64,000 nt of DNA from Methanococcus maripaludis (GCF_013760955.1 NZ_JACDUL010000001.1:376340-440339); one strand, 5' to 3'. Shown: positions 28,966 to 39,651, numbered from the stretch's first letter. Program-made: numbers and translations. The notes: a model not told the origin generated them from the sequence alone.

Positions 28966-30216
28966 TTAGATAGTTAAAATATCTTTTAATTCAATTAAAG
29001 ACTGTTCTCCAGTTTCCATATTTTTCAAAGCGACTTTTCCTTCCAAAATATCATTTTCGCCAACAATTATTACTTTTTTAATGCCCTTTGTATTCGCATA
29101 ATTTAATGCTTTATTTAATTTTCTGCCCATTAAATCTAATTCTACTGCTTTTCCAGCTTCCCTTAATGTTTTTGCAATTTTCAAACACTCATTAAGAAGC
29201 ATATCGCTACTTTTAACCGGAACTACAAATATTGATTCTTCTTCAACTTCAAAATCATCGATATTTAACATTATTCTGTCAAAACCGTAAGCAAAACCAA
29301 CAGCAGGGCTTGGTTCACCCTCGAAGAGCTCGATTAAATTATCGTACCTTCCACCACCGCATACCTGTCTTGCACCTTCTCTTTTTCCGTAAATTTCAAA
29401 GACCATTCCGGTATAGTAGTCAAGTCCCCTTGCAATTCCGAAGTTTATAATGTATTCGTGAGGCACAAATTCAAGAATGCTGTCAAGATTTTCTAAAGCA
29501 GCTATTGAACTTTCAAATTCAGCTAATTTTTCTTTTAATTTGGAAATTACTTCTCTTCCGCCTTTTAAATCGAGAACTTCAAATACTTTTTCTGAAATTT
29601 CAATATTTTTTTCGGATTCTATTCTGTTTAAAGCTGATTTTAATCCATCCATATCTTCTTTATCGATAAGACGTCTTATTTCATTTCCTTCATCGTCTGA
29701 AAGATCGTATTTTTCAAAAACACCTTTTAAAACACCGAGGTGTCCAATGTTTATTTCAAAATCCATGTTAATTTCTTTTAAACCTTCTATTGCCATGTTT
29801 ATAACTTCTGCATCTGCAATAGGTTTATTACTTCCAATAAGTTCAGAGCCCATCTGCCAGAATTCCCTGTACCTTCCAGCCTGCGGGTTTTCATACCTGA
29901 AACAGTTTGTAAAGTAGTAGAGTTTAACTGGTTTTGGAGTATTTTTAAACTCGTTTATGTAGAACCTTGCAACTGAAGACGTCAATTCAGGTCTTAAACC
30001 CATTTCTCTGTCTCCATGGTCTTTAAAAACAAAAAGCTGTGTTCTGATTTCGTCTCCTGTTTTTTTAGAGAGTAATTCAAAGCTTTCGAATGTAGGCGTG
30101 TTTATTTCAGAAAAATTATAACTGTCAAAAACTTTTCTAAGTTTTTTTTCGATTACTTTCCTTTTTTTCATTTCTTCAGGTAAAAAATCCCGTGTACCTT
30201 TAGGTTTTTGAAACAT
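28966..30216 (-). CDS. hisS: Histidyl-tRNA synthetase
   Basis: Class II synthetase. Motif 2 lies in [20 protein letters not shown], the histidine-specific loop is [12 protein letters not shown], and motif 3 is [11 protein letters not shown]...[12 protein letters not shown]-terminal anticodon-binding domain occupies about the last 90 residues. The start [11 protein letters not shown] matches the family N terminus; upstream in-frame ATGs at 30222 and 30234 lie in or before the ribosome binding region. Confidence 0.96.
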   Translation of the reverse strand: MFQKPKGTRDFLPEEMKKRKVIEKKLRKVFDSYNFSEINTPTFESFELLSKKTGDEIRTQLFVFKDHGDREMGLRPELTSSVARFYINEFKNTPKPVKLYYFTNCFRYENPQAGRYREFWQMGSELIGSNKPIADAEVINMAIEGLKEINMDFEINIGHLGVLKGVFEKYDLSDDEGNEIRRLIDKEDMDGLKSALNRIESEKNIEISEKVFEVLDLKGGREVISKLKEKLAEFESSIAALENLDSILEFVPHEYIINFGIARGLDYYTGMVFEIYGKREGARQVCGGGRYDNLIELFEGEPSPAVGFAYGFDRIMLNIDDFEVEEESIFVVPVKSSDMLLNECLKIAKTLREAGKAVELDLMGRKLNKALNYANTKGIKKVIIVGENDILEGKVALKNMETGEQSLIELKDILTI

Positions 30217-30277
30217 GATCATCAACTCTAACAAATTTAAGTGCGTAAATTTTAAATTTTAATGAAAAAAGTAAAAA

Positions 30278-30577
30278 TTATTGTTTTTCGACTGGCTCGT
30301 CGCTTAATATTTTGTTTATATCTTCTTCCATCATGTGTCCTTTAACTGTAACGTTAACTTTTTTAACTCCTTCGAGTTCCGCTACAACGTGTTTTGCACC
30401 ACCAGCCATGTGAATTACACTCATACAGCCAGGGTTTGTAGGTGTTAAGATAAATGAAACGATTCCTTCGTCATTAACTTCTACATCACTTATGAGTCCC
30501 ATGTCAACAATGCTGATGCCCATGTGAGGGTCTGCTATCTGTTTTAATGCATTCAATACATCATCTTTAGAAACCAT
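30278..30577 (-). CDS. MIP18/SufT-family (DUF59) metal-sulfur cluster assembly factor
   Basis: A 99-residue DUF59 protein with ADPHMGISIVDMGLI near the start and the conserved TPTNPGCMSV carrying the single cysteine thought to act in Fe-S cluster delivery. The GTG at 30586 is part of GGTGAAAAC and so the ATG at 30577 is chosen. It is 60 bp upstream of hisS on the same strand. Confidence 0.85.
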   Translation of the reverse strand: MVSKDDVLNALKQIADPHMGISIVDMGLISDVEVNDEGIVSFILTPTNPGCMSVIHMAGGAKHVVAELEGVKKVNVTVKGHMMEEDINKILSDEPVEKQ

Positions 30578-30664
30578 AGTTTTCACCTTTTCTGGAAAAT
30601 AACATAACTTGAATTTCTTTTTATATAAATCTGCATTATTGGATTTAAGACGAAAAAGGCATGA

Positions 30665-31984
30665 TTATGGAGTTAATCTCTGCCTGTCTCTTGGGAATAA
30701 TACACATTCTCTGATGTTGTCCTGTGCGGTCAAAACCATTGCAAACCTGTCAGCACCAAGTCCCCATCCTGCGTGTGGGGGCATTCCAAATTTGAATGCT
30801 TCAAGGTACGTCTCAAATGAATCTGGATTCATACCCATATTTGAAATATTTTCAACTAAAAGGTCGTATTTGTGAACCCTCTGAGCTCCTGAAGATATTT
30901 CAAGCTCTTTGTACATCAAATCAAATGCTTTACAGACTTTATTGTCGTTTTCATGTGGGAGTGTGTAAAATGGTCTTGTCTGTGTTGGCCATTCAGTAAT
31001 AAAGTAAAGGCCACCCATTTCGTCACCAACTGCTCTTTCAGCAGCTCTTGATAAATCTTCTCCCCATTCAATTTCTACGCCTTTTGAAATTGCAATATCG
31101 ATTGCTTCGGTGTAGGTTAATTTGTCAAATGTTTTTTCAGGAATTTCCCAGTTTAATTCTAAGAGTTCAATTTCCTGAGGTCTGTTGTATTCAATATCTG
31201 CGTAACAGTTGTAAACTACTTTTTCAAGCATTGCCATAGCATCTTTTTCGTTTACGAATGACATTTCTGTATCGATTGAAACTGCTTCGTTTAAGTGTCT
31301 TCTGGTGTTGTGTTCTTCTGCCCTGAAAATCTGTGCAATTTCGAACACTTTGTCAAATCCACCAGCCATCATCATCTGTTTGTAAAGCTGTGGGCTTTGG
31401 CCTAAAAATGCCTCTTTTTCAAAGTATGAAATAGGGAATAATTCAGTTCCACCTTCTGTCGCACTTGCAACTAATTTTGGAGTGTTTACTTCGACAAATC
31501 CTTCGTCTGCAAACGTTTTTCTGATTGATCTTAACATTTCAGATCTTATTTTAAATATTGCCTGAATTTTAGGTCTTCTGATATCTAAGAACCTTTTGTC
31601 GAGTCTTGTATCGATTTCTGCAGGAACTTTTTCTGAAGGATCGAGTGGAAGCGGTGCATCGGCCTTGTTAAGTACTCTTATTTCAATAGGAATTACTTCA
31701 AATCCTTTTGGAGCTTTTTCGTTTGCAACTACTTTTCCCCTGATTGCAATTATATCTTCTTTTCCTAATTTTTTTGCAATCTCAAATGTTTCTTCGTCGA
31801 CTTTCTGTTTTGGAACTACTGCTTGAATTGTTCCTTCCCTGTCTCTCAAAATTACAAATGCGAGTTTTCCTAAAGCCCTTATTGAGTGAACCCATCCCAT
31901 CAAAATAACTTCCTGACCGTCCATTTCAGGAATTACTTCTTCTGAGTAGTGTGTTCTTCTCCAATCTGCTATTAAATACACCAT
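30665..31984 (-). CDS. aspS: Aspartyl-tRNA synthetase, archaeal type
   Basis: The 439-residue class IIb enzyme has an N-terminal OB anticodon-binding domain ([20 protein letters not shown]), motif 2 ([15 protein letters not shown]) and motif 3 ([14 protein letters not shown]). Whether it also charges tRNA-Asn cannot be read with certainty. ATG 31984 immediately follows GGTGAA; the next codon, GTG at 31981, has better spacing and may be the true start. Confidence 0.95.
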   Translation of the reverse strand: MVYLIADWRRTHYSEEVIPEMDGQEVILMGWVHSIRALGKLAFVILRDREGTIQAVVPKQKVDEETFEIAKKLGKEDIIAIRGKVVANEKAPKGFEVIPIEIRVLNKADAPLPLDPSEKVPAEIDTRLDKRFLDIRRPKIQAIFKIRSEMLRSIRKTFADEGFVEVNTPKLVASATEGGTELFPISYFEKEAFLGQSPQLYKQMMMAGGFDKVFEIAQIFRAEEHNTRRHLNEAVSIDTEMSFVNEKDAMAMLEKVVYNCYADIEYNRPQEIELLELNWEIPEKTFDKLTYTEAIDIAISKGVEIEWGEDLSRAAERAVGDEMGGLYFITEWPTQTRPFYTLPHENDNKVCKAFDLMYKELEISSGAQRVHKYDLLVENISNMGMNPDSFETYLEAFKFGMPPHAGWGLGADRFAMVLTAQDNIRECVLFPRDRQRLTP

Positions 31985-32185
31985 TTCACCTTACAATCTA
32001 GTTAATTCATCTGTGATTCATTCGTAAACATTAACAAAACTAATGATTATTATGATATTTATACTGTAATGTAGAGTAGAGCGCATATTATAAAATGTTT
32101 TTCAAGTGTTTCATTTGGATTTATAGTTAAATCGAGAATTTTAAAAATATGTTAAATATCTAAAAAATATAAAAAAAGGTTAAAA

Positions 32186-33151
32186 TTATTTGTTTGGATA
32201 AATTATCTCTTTTTCGGTAATTATTCCGGTGATCAATTCTGGAGGCGTGCAGTCAAATGCAAAATTGTATGCAGAAACCCCTTCTGCCACAACACGCACA
32301 TTATCGATATGCGTTACTTCTGATTCATCCCTTTCTTCGATAACAATATCTTCAACCCGACTTTCAAAATCAAAAGTTGAATAAGGTGCTGCAACATAGA
32401 ACGGAATATTGTGGTATTTTGCAAGTATTGCAAGCGAATACGTTCCAATTTTATTAAAAACATGATAATCTGAAAGGATTCTATCAGCACCAACTATTAT
32501 CTTGTCGACTAGTCCTTTACTCATCACGAAACCTGCAGTATTATCACATATCGCTTTTACAGGAATATTTTCATAATTTAACTCAAAACATGTTAATTTT
32601 GCACCCTGTAATCTTGGCCGTGTTTCATCAGACAATACATTGATTTTTTTCCCATTGTAGTGTGCAAATCGAATTACACTCAAAGCAGTTCCATATGCAG
32701 ATGTTGCAAGCGCTCCTGCATTGCAGTGCGTTAAAATGGTATCCCCATCTTCGAATAAAACTTCTCCGATTTCCCCGATTTTTTTGCAAAGTTCGATATC
32801 TTCTTCATGGATTAATTTAGCTTCTTCAAGTATTGATTTTCCAGATTTTTTCGCTGCAATAATTTTTTCAAGTGCCCAGAACAGATTTACTGCAGTTGGC
32901 CGTGTTTCTTTTAATTCAAGGCATGCTTTTTCTACATCATCCCCATTTAATTCAGCTAAAGCCATTCCGTAAGCTGCTGCAACACCTATTGCTGGAGCAC
33001 CTCTGACAACCATGTCTTTTATTGCAAAACATACATCTTTGTAATTTTTGCACTCAAAATATACCAATTCATTTGGTAATTTCCTTTGATCAATTAATAC
33101 AAGCTTTTTTTCTGAATCATTCCAAATTATAGGTCTTAAATCTTTATTCAA
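32186..33151 (-). CDS. mtnA: S-methyl-5-thioribose-1-phosphate isomerase
   Basis: Isomerises methylthioribose 1-phosphate to methylthioribulose 1-phosphate in salvage of methylthioadenosine, the by-product of spermidine synthase encoded at 2.1 kb. It belongs to the eIF2B-like fold: VVRGAPAIGVAAAYG near residue 48, THCNAGALAT with the catalytic-type cysteine near 140, DETRPRLQGA and the late VGADRIL segment. Length of 321 residues is short but normal for archaea. Confidence 0.92.
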   Translation of the reverse strand: MNKDLRPIIWNDSEKKLVLIDQRKLPNELVYFECKNYKDVCFAIKDMVVRGAPAIGVAAAYGMALAELNGDDVEKACLELKETRPTAVNLFWALEKIIAAKKSGKSILEEAKLIHEEDIELCKKIGEIGEVLFEDGDTILTHCNAGALATSAYGTALSVIRFAHYNGKKINVLSDETRPRLQGAKLTCFELNYENIPVKAICDNTAGFVMSKGLVDKIIVGADRILSDYHVFNKIGTYSLAILAKYHNIPFYVAAPYSTFDFESRVEDIVIEERDESEVTHIDNVRVVAEGVSAYNFAFDCTPPELITGIITEKEIIYPNK

Positions 33152-33289
33152 AATCTCACCATTATAAATAAGTCGAAGATACTAAAAATAAGTAACCGCA
33201 AATGACTATTTAATGTATGCACTTTTGTTAAAATTTAAAATTATTTAAGCATGATACTTCAAAATTCCTCTGAATTACAGGTGAACCAT

Positions 33290-34498
33290 ATGAAATATGT
33301 AAAGGAATTAATTAGCTACAATACCGCTAAAAATAAGGTTTTTGAAAAATTTGAAGAAGTATTGAACGATAAATTTGAAGAAATTGAAATAAAGAAGGCT
33401 TTTGGTAAAATCTGCTTTGAAGATATTTACGCTCCTTGCAATATCCCGATGTTTAACAGGTCTGCAATGGACGGCTATGCAGTAATTGCAGAAGATACCT
33501 TTGGAGCATCCCAAACAAACCCGATTATCTTAAATTTAGTCAAAAATGATTCATTAAATGAAGAAGAAATCTACAGGCTTTCTACTGGAATGAAACTTCC
33601 GAAAAACTCAAATGCAGTTGTAATGAAAGAATATACTAAAGAATACGATTCTTTCGTTGAGATATATACTGGAGTTCACCCTAATGAAAATGTGTCCAGA
33701 ATCGGAGAAGACGTAAAAACTGGAGACCTTGTCATTAAAAAAGGAGATTTGATTACTCCTTACCACGTTGCTTTAATTTCATCGCTTGGAATTAAAAAAA
33801 TAAAGTGTTATTCTTTAAAAATTGGAGTTATCGCAACAGGCGATGAATTACTTGATATCGAAGATCTTGAAAGTATCGAACAGCTCGAAAAAAGTGCGAT
33901 GATTGTTAATTCAAACTCCATGATGGTTTCAGACCTTGTAAGAGAAACTGGTTTATCCCCAACAGCATACCGGAAAGTTCCAGATAATAGCGAAGAACTT
34001 GAAAAGGCAATTAAACAGGCGCTTTTAGAAAATGACATCGTTATTACCACTGGCGGAACATCTGTAGGAGATAGGGACTACACTATTGAGATAATTAAAA
34101 AAATTGGAAATTTAATATTTCACGGGGTTCAGATTAGACCTGGAAGACCTGTCGGCTTTGCAGAAGCTGAAATTGATGGAAAAAAGAAATTGTTATTCGT
34201 TCTTTCAGGATACCCTGTTGCATCAGCAGTTCAATTTGAACTTTTGATTGCAAATTACTTCAAACCTCGAAAATCAGTCAGACTCCAGATAAATCGAAAT
34301 ATCGCATCATCACTTGGAAGAACTGATATCGTAAGGGTAAAACTTGTAGAAATTGAAGGAATCACTAAAATTGAACCTTTAAGAATAACTGGAAGTGGGG
34401 TTTTGTCCTCGATGACGAAGGCAGATGGTTATATGATGATAAAGGAAAATATTGAAGGATATGAAAAGGACGAATTCGTTGAAGTTTACTTATTTTAA
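33290..34498 (+). CDS. moeA: Molybdopterin molybdenumtransferase MoeA
   Basis: Inserts Mo or W into the pterin cofactor, as needed for formylmethanofuran and formate dehydrogenases. Key blocks are NIPMFNRSAMDGYAV near residue 52, IATGDELLDIED, TTGGTSVGDRDYT and LSGYPVASAVQFE. The ATG at 33290 is nine bases behind CAGGTGAA; the frame is open 39 bp further upstream but without a ribosome binding site. Confidence 0.94.
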   Translation: MKYVKELISYNTAKNKVFEKFEEVLNDKFEEIEIKKAFGKICFEDIYAPCNIPMFNRSAMDGYAVIAEDTFGASQTNPIILNLVKNDSLNEEEIYRLSTGMKLPKNSNAVVMKEYTKEYDSFVEIYTGVHPNENVSRIGEDVKTGDLVIKKGDLITPYHVALISSLGIKKIKCYSLKIGVIATGDELLDIEDLESIEQLEKSAMIVNSNSMMVSDLVRETGLSPTAYRKVPDNSEELEKAIKQALLENDIVITTGGTSVGDRDYTIEIIKKIGNLIFHGVQIRPGRPVGFAEAEIDGKKKLLFVLSGYPVASAVQFELLIANYFKPRKSVRLQINRNIASSLGRTDIVRVKLVEIEGITKIEPLRITGSGVLSSMTKADGYMMIKENIEGYEKDEFVEVYLF

Positions 34499-34510
34499 CG
34501 GGTGATTTAA

Positions 34511-34804
34511 ATGAATTATCTGATAATTCTTCTATTTTTTACAATTGGACTTTTTTCAGGATTTTATATACGTTCAAACAGAATTTACAGTACTTATCCG
34601 ATAGTTTTAGTTTTTAACGTCTTGGTTTATGAAGCCTACCTTTTACATATGCTAAATAGCAGTTTAGCGTACATTCTGCCGCTTGAAAACATGCTAAGCT
34701 ACATTATAATAAATAATATTTCTGTAGTAATCACAACCACGTTTGGCTTTTTCATAGGAGTTGTTTTAAAAGTGTTTACTGGTAACTCGTACGGCAGATG
34801 CTAA
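34511..34804 (+). CDS. Small membrane protein of unknown function
   Basis: A 97-residue protein with three hydrophobic segments (about 1-20, 28-50 and 62-90) and no known motif. GGGTGATTTAA precedes the ATG and the gene starts 12 bp after moeA, so the two are probably cotranscribed. Confidence 0.65.
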   Translation: MNYLIILLFFTIGLFSGFYIRSNRIYSTYPIVLVFNVLVYEAYLLHMLNSSLAYILPLENMLSYIIINNISVVITTTFGFFIGVVLKVFTGNSYGRC

Positions 34805-34863
34805 ATATGATTTGAAAAACTAAAATAAAAGTTAAAAAAATAGTTAAAAAATTTAAAATGTAA

Positions 34864-35859
34864 TTAAACGCCCAAAAGTGCTAAAAGGGCACCCATAAGA
34901 CCCAGAACTGTCGCAAATAACGAAACAGGATATACTTGCCTGAAAGTAAATACTGGGGTGTATGCACTAACTACTGCAGAAATTATAGGGAATATTAGCG
35001 CAACTGCAAAGTTCATCATAATTGTTACTGGGTTTAAGATATCCGGTGCAATTCCAAGATATAATGTTGCAAACAAACTTCCAAGAGTTATCATTAAAAG
35101 TTCTTTTACGCTTAAGTAAAGTGCCCTGTATTTTCCAGAGTATTCCATTGTAGGGCCCTCTATAACGTCCGCTTTTGTGTGCATTATTGAAAATGGGTAG
35201 TCTTTTGTCATTATTATGTATCCTATAACGTATGCCAAAGCTCCAAATAACCCACCTAAAGTGAATAAAAAATTATTTCCAATCAAATTGACTAAAAATA
35301 TCGATTTATGAGGTACGAATGGGAGTAGCGTTGCCAAATAAAATGGGAAAGATCCAACAGTGATCATTTTAAATGCCCTAACTGCTGAAAGCTGTCCTAA
35401 GGTCATCTTTATGGTGTTTAAATATCCGCTGCCTTTGCATTCATCAATGAACGGCATTCGAATACCCATTACGGTTGATGCAAGCGACCCCATTATAATA
35501 TAGCCCATTTCCTCAATTTTTAAAAGACCGATGATACCAATCTCGTTTGAAAGAATGTGGAAATTTACTATTGTTGTTAATGCTAAAACCATCCATACTA
35601 CAACAAAACTAACTAAGGGCATGAATTTGTACAGTTTTGGAAGATCCGAAACTGGCTCTTTTGCTTCCTTGTATAAATACTTAAATATCGCCCAAAAGCC
35701 CGGAGAAGATATTGATGGACCTTTTCTTTGCTGAATTCTTGCCTGAATTTTTCTCTGAATTCCAGGAATCCAGGTAGAAATCGCAAAAGCTATCAAAGGA
35801 ATTCCAATCATTGAAAGGATAATTTCAAACGTTTCTATTGTTAAAATATTTTCAAACAT
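34864..35859 (-). CDS. ehbO: Ehb hydrogenase membrane subunit, NuoH-like
   Basis: A 331-residue membrane protein with about eight helices, homologous to NuoH/EchB, which forms the quinone-site-like membrane foot next to the small subunit. RIQQRKGPSISSPGFWA and the acidic VIEGPTMEYSGKYRAL segment are the typical blocks. The frame extends upstream over ehbM, but GGGTGATG supports ATG 35859 (or the overlapping TGATG at 35868). It is the last gene of the block. Confidence 0.88.
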   Translation of the reverse strand: MFENILTIETFEIILSMIGIPLIAFAISTWIPGIQRKIQARIQQRKGPSISSPGFWAIFKYLYKEAKEPVSDLPKLYKFMPLVSFVVVWMVLALTTIVNFHILSNEIGIIGLLKIEEMGYIIMGSLASTVMGIRMPFIDECKGSGYLNTIKMTLGQLSAVRAFKMITVGSFPFYLATLLPFVPHKSIFLVNLIGNNFLFTLGGLFGALAYVIGYIIMTKDYPFSIMHTKADVIEGPTMEYSGKYRALYLSVKELLMITLGSLFATLYLGIAPDILNPVTIMMNFAVALIFPIISAVVSAYTPVFTFRQVYPVSLFATVLGLMGALLALLGV

Positions 35860-35867
35860 AATCTTCA

Positions 35868-36311
35868 TCACCCGTTCAAGATTTTTGGCAGGGCTTTTAC
35901 AATTCCCGTGATAACATCTTCGGGTCTTGGCGGGCATCCTGGAACTTTTACATCAACAGGAATTATATTCTCAACTGGGCCGTCTATAAAGCTAGAAGTT
36001 CCTAAATCTGCTCCGATATTTTTATAAACTCCCCCCATCAATGCGCAGGCTCCTGCTGCCACCACTGCTTTTGGTTCTGGAATTTCATCGTATATTTTTT
36101 TAAGTGATGCAGAAACTGCTTTTGTGACACAGCCAGTTACCACCAAAACATCCGCTTCTCTTGGATTCCACGTTAAAAATACGTTGTACTGTTCAGCATC
36201 ATAAAATGGAGACAGAACACAGTTTACAACTTCGATATCGCAACCATTGCATCCGCCAGTATAAACAAGCATGACGTGAATATTTTTCTTTCTTGAAAGC
36301 TCTTTTAACAT
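35868..36311 (-). CDS. ehbM: Ehb hydrogenase small subunit, NuoB-like
   Basis: Carries the proximal [4Fe-4S] cluster. The cysteine pattern is GGCNGCD (Cys21, Cys24), TGCV (Cys61), GACALMGG (Cys89) and PGCPPRP (Cys126), as in NuoB and group 4 NiFe-hydrogenase small subunits. Its catalytic partner, the NiFe large subunit EhbN, is not encoded next to it. AAGGTG precedes the ATG, and the stop overlaps or abuts the ehbO start. Confidence 0.9.
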   Translation of the reverse strand: MLKELSRKKNIHVMLVYTGGCNGCDIEVVNCVLSPFYDAEQYNVFLTWNPREADVLVVTGCVTKAVSASLKKIYDEIPEPKAVVAAGACALMGGVYKNIGADLGTSSFIDGPVENIIPVDVKVPGCPPRPEDVITGIVKALPKILNG

Positions 36312-36320
36312 GACTACACC

Positions 36321-36833
36321 TTACACTTTTGAGTTCGCTTTCTTTTCCCGCTTAACAATTCCCGAAATGTTAATTGAAAGTATTTTAGCAATCTTTGATA
36401 GCTGTTCTTCAGGAATTTCGATCGGTTTTTCGAGTAACTTTGAAAGATCTACTAAAACAAGGTCTTCTCCAACATGCCTTGGATGAATTGGAGATATTTC
36501 ATTAAATAATGCAAATACGGGACAGAAATCATGACAGTATAAACAGTATACACATTTATCATAGTCTATTTTGGGTATTGATTCTTTGGAATAGGTTTCT
36601 GTAATTTTAACAGGTTCTACAGGTATCATTTCAATAGCCTTTGTAGGACATGCGTTTTTACACCCTCCGCAACCAATACAGATTTCAGAAAATACTGAGC
36701 GTGGAAGTTCAATGCCCTTTAAAATTTCTGCGGTCATTTCTTTTGAGGTATATCTGTCAGTTCCGAGAATTATTCGCTCCAGATTCTCGTAAAAACCAGA
36801 AATAAACACTTTTGTAAGTCCTTTTAACGTCAT
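36321..36833 (-). CDS. ehbL: Ehb hydrogenase ferredoxin-like subunit, NuoI-like
   Basis: A 170-residue protein with two [4Fe-4S] motifs, CIGCGGCKNACP and CVYCLYCHDFCP, similar to NuoI/EchF; it would pass electrons between ferredoxins and the small subunit. ATG 36833 follows AAAGGGATAATC. The longer frame from 36869 overlaps ehbK and is less likely. Confidence 0.85.
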   Translation of the reverse strand: MTLKGLTKVFISGFYENLERIILGTDRYTSKEMTAEILKGIELPRSVFSEICIGCGGCKNACPTKAIEMIPVEPVKITETYSKESIPKIDYDKCVYCLYCHDFCPVFALFNEISPIHPRHVGEDLVLVDLSKLLEKPIEIPEEQLSKIAKILSINISGIVKREKKANSKV

Positions 36834-36852
36834 GATTATCCCTTTGCTTAAA

Positions 36853-38298
36853 TTATTTGGTTTTTTCATTCCATGTTCGGTAGATTCTTATCGCTCTTGT
36901 AGGGCAGATGTTAACACATGCTGAACAGTATTCACACTTTTCAGTGTTTATTTCGCCTTTATTTATTGCATCGTTTGGACAGATTATGGTACAAAGCCCG
37001 CATTTTACGCAGTAATCGTCATCCGTTCTTATGTACGAATTTTCCCTATCCACTATTTTTTTGTATCCAGAAGTATTTTCAATAACATCTCTTGGACAGT
37101 GTATCGCACATTTTTCGCAAATTACACAGTTATCATTGAAAATAACTTCTGAATGTACCTTATTTCCACTTAAATTTAAACTATCAATTTTTACAGTGAT
37201 TGCATCGTTTGGACAGACCATCGAACATGTTCCGCATGCAATGCACTCTTCTTTACCAACCAAATTGAATTTTGACCTTTCTTTGATGGAAATTGCATCT
37301 TCGGGACATTCTTTAATGCATAACTCACAGAGTACACATCCTCCATCAACAAATTCTCCCTTATTTATCCTGACTCCTTGAGGGCACTCTTTAACGCAAG
37401 TGTTACATAAAGTACAGGTTTTTGGATCGTAAAGTATTTTTCCGGTCTCAAATCTTAAAGCGTTTGAAGGACATTTGTCAACACAAAGACCGCAATTTAT
37501 ACAGTGTTTTTCAGGTTTTGCTTTAACGTCTTCTTTTGTTTTTACAACTTTAAATTCAGAAATTTCAAGAACGTCCTTAGGACATTTTGTAATGCAGTTT
37601 CCACAGAGTATACAGTTTTCGGTAACTTCACCGTATTCTATTGCATCAACAGGACACACATCCTTACAGATATTACATCTAGTACATCCATCAACCACTT
37701 CTAATTCAATAATCGTATCTTTAGGACATGAATAGATACATTTTCCACAACTACTGCATTTTTCAGTATCTATTGAAATTGAATGTCTTACTTTTCTCTC
37801 AGTCGGGTTTACAATTTTCACGTGTTTTGGTTCTTGGAATTCGTAAGTTTTACCCATCATTTTAAAAATTGTAGAGTACCTTTCCATCAACATTTTATTT
37901 TTGGTATCTTTAAGGCTGCTCGGGTCAAAGTAGAGTCTTGCATTATAAGGACATTCAGTAGTACAAAGTCCACACATTACACACATTCCAGTGGGGTAAG
38001 CTTTTCCAGTTGAATCTTCTCTTATATCAATTATATCAATCGGGCATACGTTTTTACAGATTCCACATCCGGTACAGAGTTTTCTGTTGACGTAATATCC
38101 CCCGTATTCGTTTTTCTTAATTGCGCCGGTTGGACATTCTTTTGCACATGTTCCACAGGTAATACAGGAAAAGGCTTTACCGTCAATCATCTTTATTGCA
38201 TTTGTCGGGCAAACTTCCATGCATTTTGAAATTTCTTTATTTTTACAATTTTCACATTCTTCGTAAGTCCTGCATTTTTTGATGTCTGTTACTATCAT
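36853..38298 (-). CDS. ehbK: Ehb polyferredoxin
   Basis: A 481-residue soluble protein made almost wholly of ferredoxin repeats. I count thirteen regular CxxCxxCxxxCP motifs plus one divergent N-terminal set (CENCKN..CMEVCP), so about fourteen [4Fe-4S] clusters. It would act as an electron wire or store for the hydrogenase and the anabolic ferredoxin-dependent oxidoreductases. ATG 38298 follows GGGCGATA. Confidence 0.9.
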   Translation of the reverse strand: MIVTDIKKCRTYEECENCKNKEISKCMEVCPTNAIKMIDGKAFSCITCGTCAKECPTGAIKKNEYGGYYVNRKLCTGCGICKNVCPIDIIDIREDSTGKAYPTGMCVMCGLCTTECPYNARLYFDPSSLKDTKNKMLMERYSTIFKMMGKTYEFQEPKHVKIVNPTERKVRHSISIDTEKCSSCGKCIYSCPKDTIIELEVVDGCTRCNICKDVCPVDAIEYGEVTENCILCGNCITKCPKDVLEISEFKVVKTKEDVKAKPEKHCINCGLCVDKCPSNALRFETGKILYDPKTCTLCNTCVKECPQGVRINKGEFVDGGCVLCELCIKECPEDAISIKERSKFNLVGKEECIACGTCSMVCPNDAITVKIDSLNLSGNKVHSEVIFNDNCVICEKCAIHCPRDVIENTSGYKKIVDRENSYIRTDDDYCVKCGLCTIICPNDAINKGEINTEKCEYCSACVNICPTRAIRIYRTWNEKTK

Positions 38299-38299
38299 A

Positions 38300-38560
38300 T
38301 TATCGCCCGGAAATACCTTTAATTCCACTACCTATTAAAATTCCAACAATTCCTGAGAAAAATATGTGTGAAAAAGGTATTGCTTCATAATATGGCGTTG
38401 GACCCATTAAATATGAAATAAATAATGCTCCAAGTAACCATAAAATTACGTTATTTCTATTTTCGATTTTTAATCCCAAGAGGAGACCGACTAAAACGCC
38501 TATGATGGCCACAAAATTCAAATTTAAAGTCATGATTTGATTGAGTGCAAAATTGTACAT
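38300..38560 (-). CDS. ehbJ: Ehb small membrane subunit
   Basis: An 86-residue protein with three hydrophobic segments, located where EhbJ is found in the Ehb gene order. Its assignment rests on position and size rather than motif. GGTGATACA precedes the ATG, and only one base separates its stop from the ehbK start. Confidence 0.75.
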   Translation of the reverse strand: MYNFALNQIMTLNLNFVAIIGVLVGLLLGLKIENRNNVILWLLGALFISYLMGPTPYYEAIPFSHIFFSGIVGILIGSGIKGISGR

Positions 38561-38571
38561 TGTATCACCGA

Positions 38572-39333
38572 CTATTCCCTGACGATGTAGTCTTTAACTA
38601 CCTTTTCACCAGTTAATAGGAATGTAATTGTTGAAAGACCAGCTAATACCTTTAAACCTACTGCAATATTCAAATACGGAATAATTCCAGTATTTTCGAG
38701 TCCTGAAGGGGATAAAAATACAGGGTATCCAAATAAATCTCCAAAATTAAAGAGATAATACCCTGAAACAATTATTCCAAGAACACCTAACGTCATGAAT
38801 AATATTGCTCCAAACGATTCCAATGACTCTAAAAAGTGGTGTTTAAATTTAACAGGAGTTTTTGATCCAAATGCAACTATGCTTAAGATATATGCTGCTG
38901 CAATTAATGAACCGCCCTGGAATCCCCCACCTGGAGTTATGTGTCCGCCCAAAATTATGGAAACTCCCAAAGACATTAATAATATACTGAAAGGCATTGC
39001 TAAAACCTTAATTATTGAAGTAAATCCAGTTTCGGTGTCTGATTCTTCGTTAGATTCCGAATAAACTTCCTTTAAAAATTCTGTTTCGAATAATCCCCTT
39101 CCAAAAACCATTCCCGTAACTAAAACGGATGTTACAAGAATCATACATTCCCCTAAAGTATCGAAACCTCTCCAGTCAAACAGAACTGCCGTTATCAAGT
39201 TTGGAACGATGTAATTTTGTGTGTAAATATAATTTACGCCCTCTACGACATTTATATTGAATATCGAATATAATATTGCCGATCCAAAGAATACAAATGA
39301 CAGAAAAACTGCAATTTCTCTTTTTTGAGTCAT
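38572..39333 (-). CDS. ehbHI: Ehb membrane subunit, fused MbhE-like and MnhB-like domains
   Basis: A 253-residue protein. The N-terminal half has [13 protein letters not shown] as in MbhE/MnhA-C-like modules; the C-terminal half has [17 protein letters not shown], the signature of MnhB of Mrp antiporters. These correspond to separate small genes (ehbH and ehbI) in some other methanogens, so this appears to be a fusion or the form typical of Methanococcus. It is likely part of the ion-translocating arm. Confidence 0.75.
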   Translation of the reverse strand: MTQKREIAVFLSFVFFGSAILYSIFNINVVEGVNYIYTQNYIVPNLITAVLFDWRGFDTLGECMILVTSVLVTGMVFGRGLFETEFLKEVYSESNEESDTETGFTSIIKVLAMPFSILLMSLGVSIILGGHITPGGGFQGGSLIAAAYILSIVAFGSKTPVKFKHHFLESLESFGAILFMTLGVLGIIVSGYYLFNFGDLFGYPVFLSPSGLENTGIIPYLNIAVGLKVLAGLSTITFLLTGEKVVKDYIVRE

Positions 39334-39342
39334 TTTACCACC

Positions 39343-39651
39343 TTATCTGGCAAAGTAAATAACCATTGTCAGAATTCCCGAAAACATCGAAAGCCAGAAA
39401 AGCTGGTTATTTACATCGTTTGAATTTTCTTTTTGAAATTTGAATATTAATGGCATCCATGAGTACGCTAAACCGATTACAGAAAGGCCGATCAGTACCA
39501 TTAAGAGATTTCCATATACTCTAAAAATTAAAAATAAAGAGAGGATTAAAAATCCATAAAGCGTAAATTCAGCCGTTAAAACTGCACCAACAGAAATTCC
39601 ATCTCCGTGGTTTTGTTCATCCATTTCTTTTTTGAAATCGCCGTAAGTCAT
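39343..39651 (-). CDS. ehbG: Ehb small membrane subunit
   Basis: A 102-residue protein with three hydrophobic segments and a charged N terminus. It is placed between the NuoN-like and MnhB-like genes as EhbG is in the Ehb order. The call relies on synteny. GGTGATAAA precedes the ATG. Confidence 0.75.
   Translation of the reverse strand: MTYGDFKKEMDEQNHGDGISVGAVLTAEFTLYGFLILSLFLIFRVYGNLLMVLIGLSVIGLAYSWMPLIFKFQKENSNDVNNQLFWLSMFSGILTMVIYFAR

Noticed and set aside
29477-29917. Plus-strand 146-codon ORF inside hisS
   Set aside because: Shadow of hisS on the opposite strand; composition (Ser/Phe-rich) is typical of reverse-strand frames here.
35860-35937. N-terminal extension of ehbO
   Set aside because: The extension overlaps ehbM in another frame, is hydrophilic and cysteine-containing unlike NuoH proteins, and the ribosome site GGGTGATG supports the shorter form.
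36853-38298. Repetitive signal on both strands, considered as a DNA repeat array
   Set aside because: It reflects the repeated cysteine motifs of the polyferredoxin, not a non-coding repeat or CRISPR.
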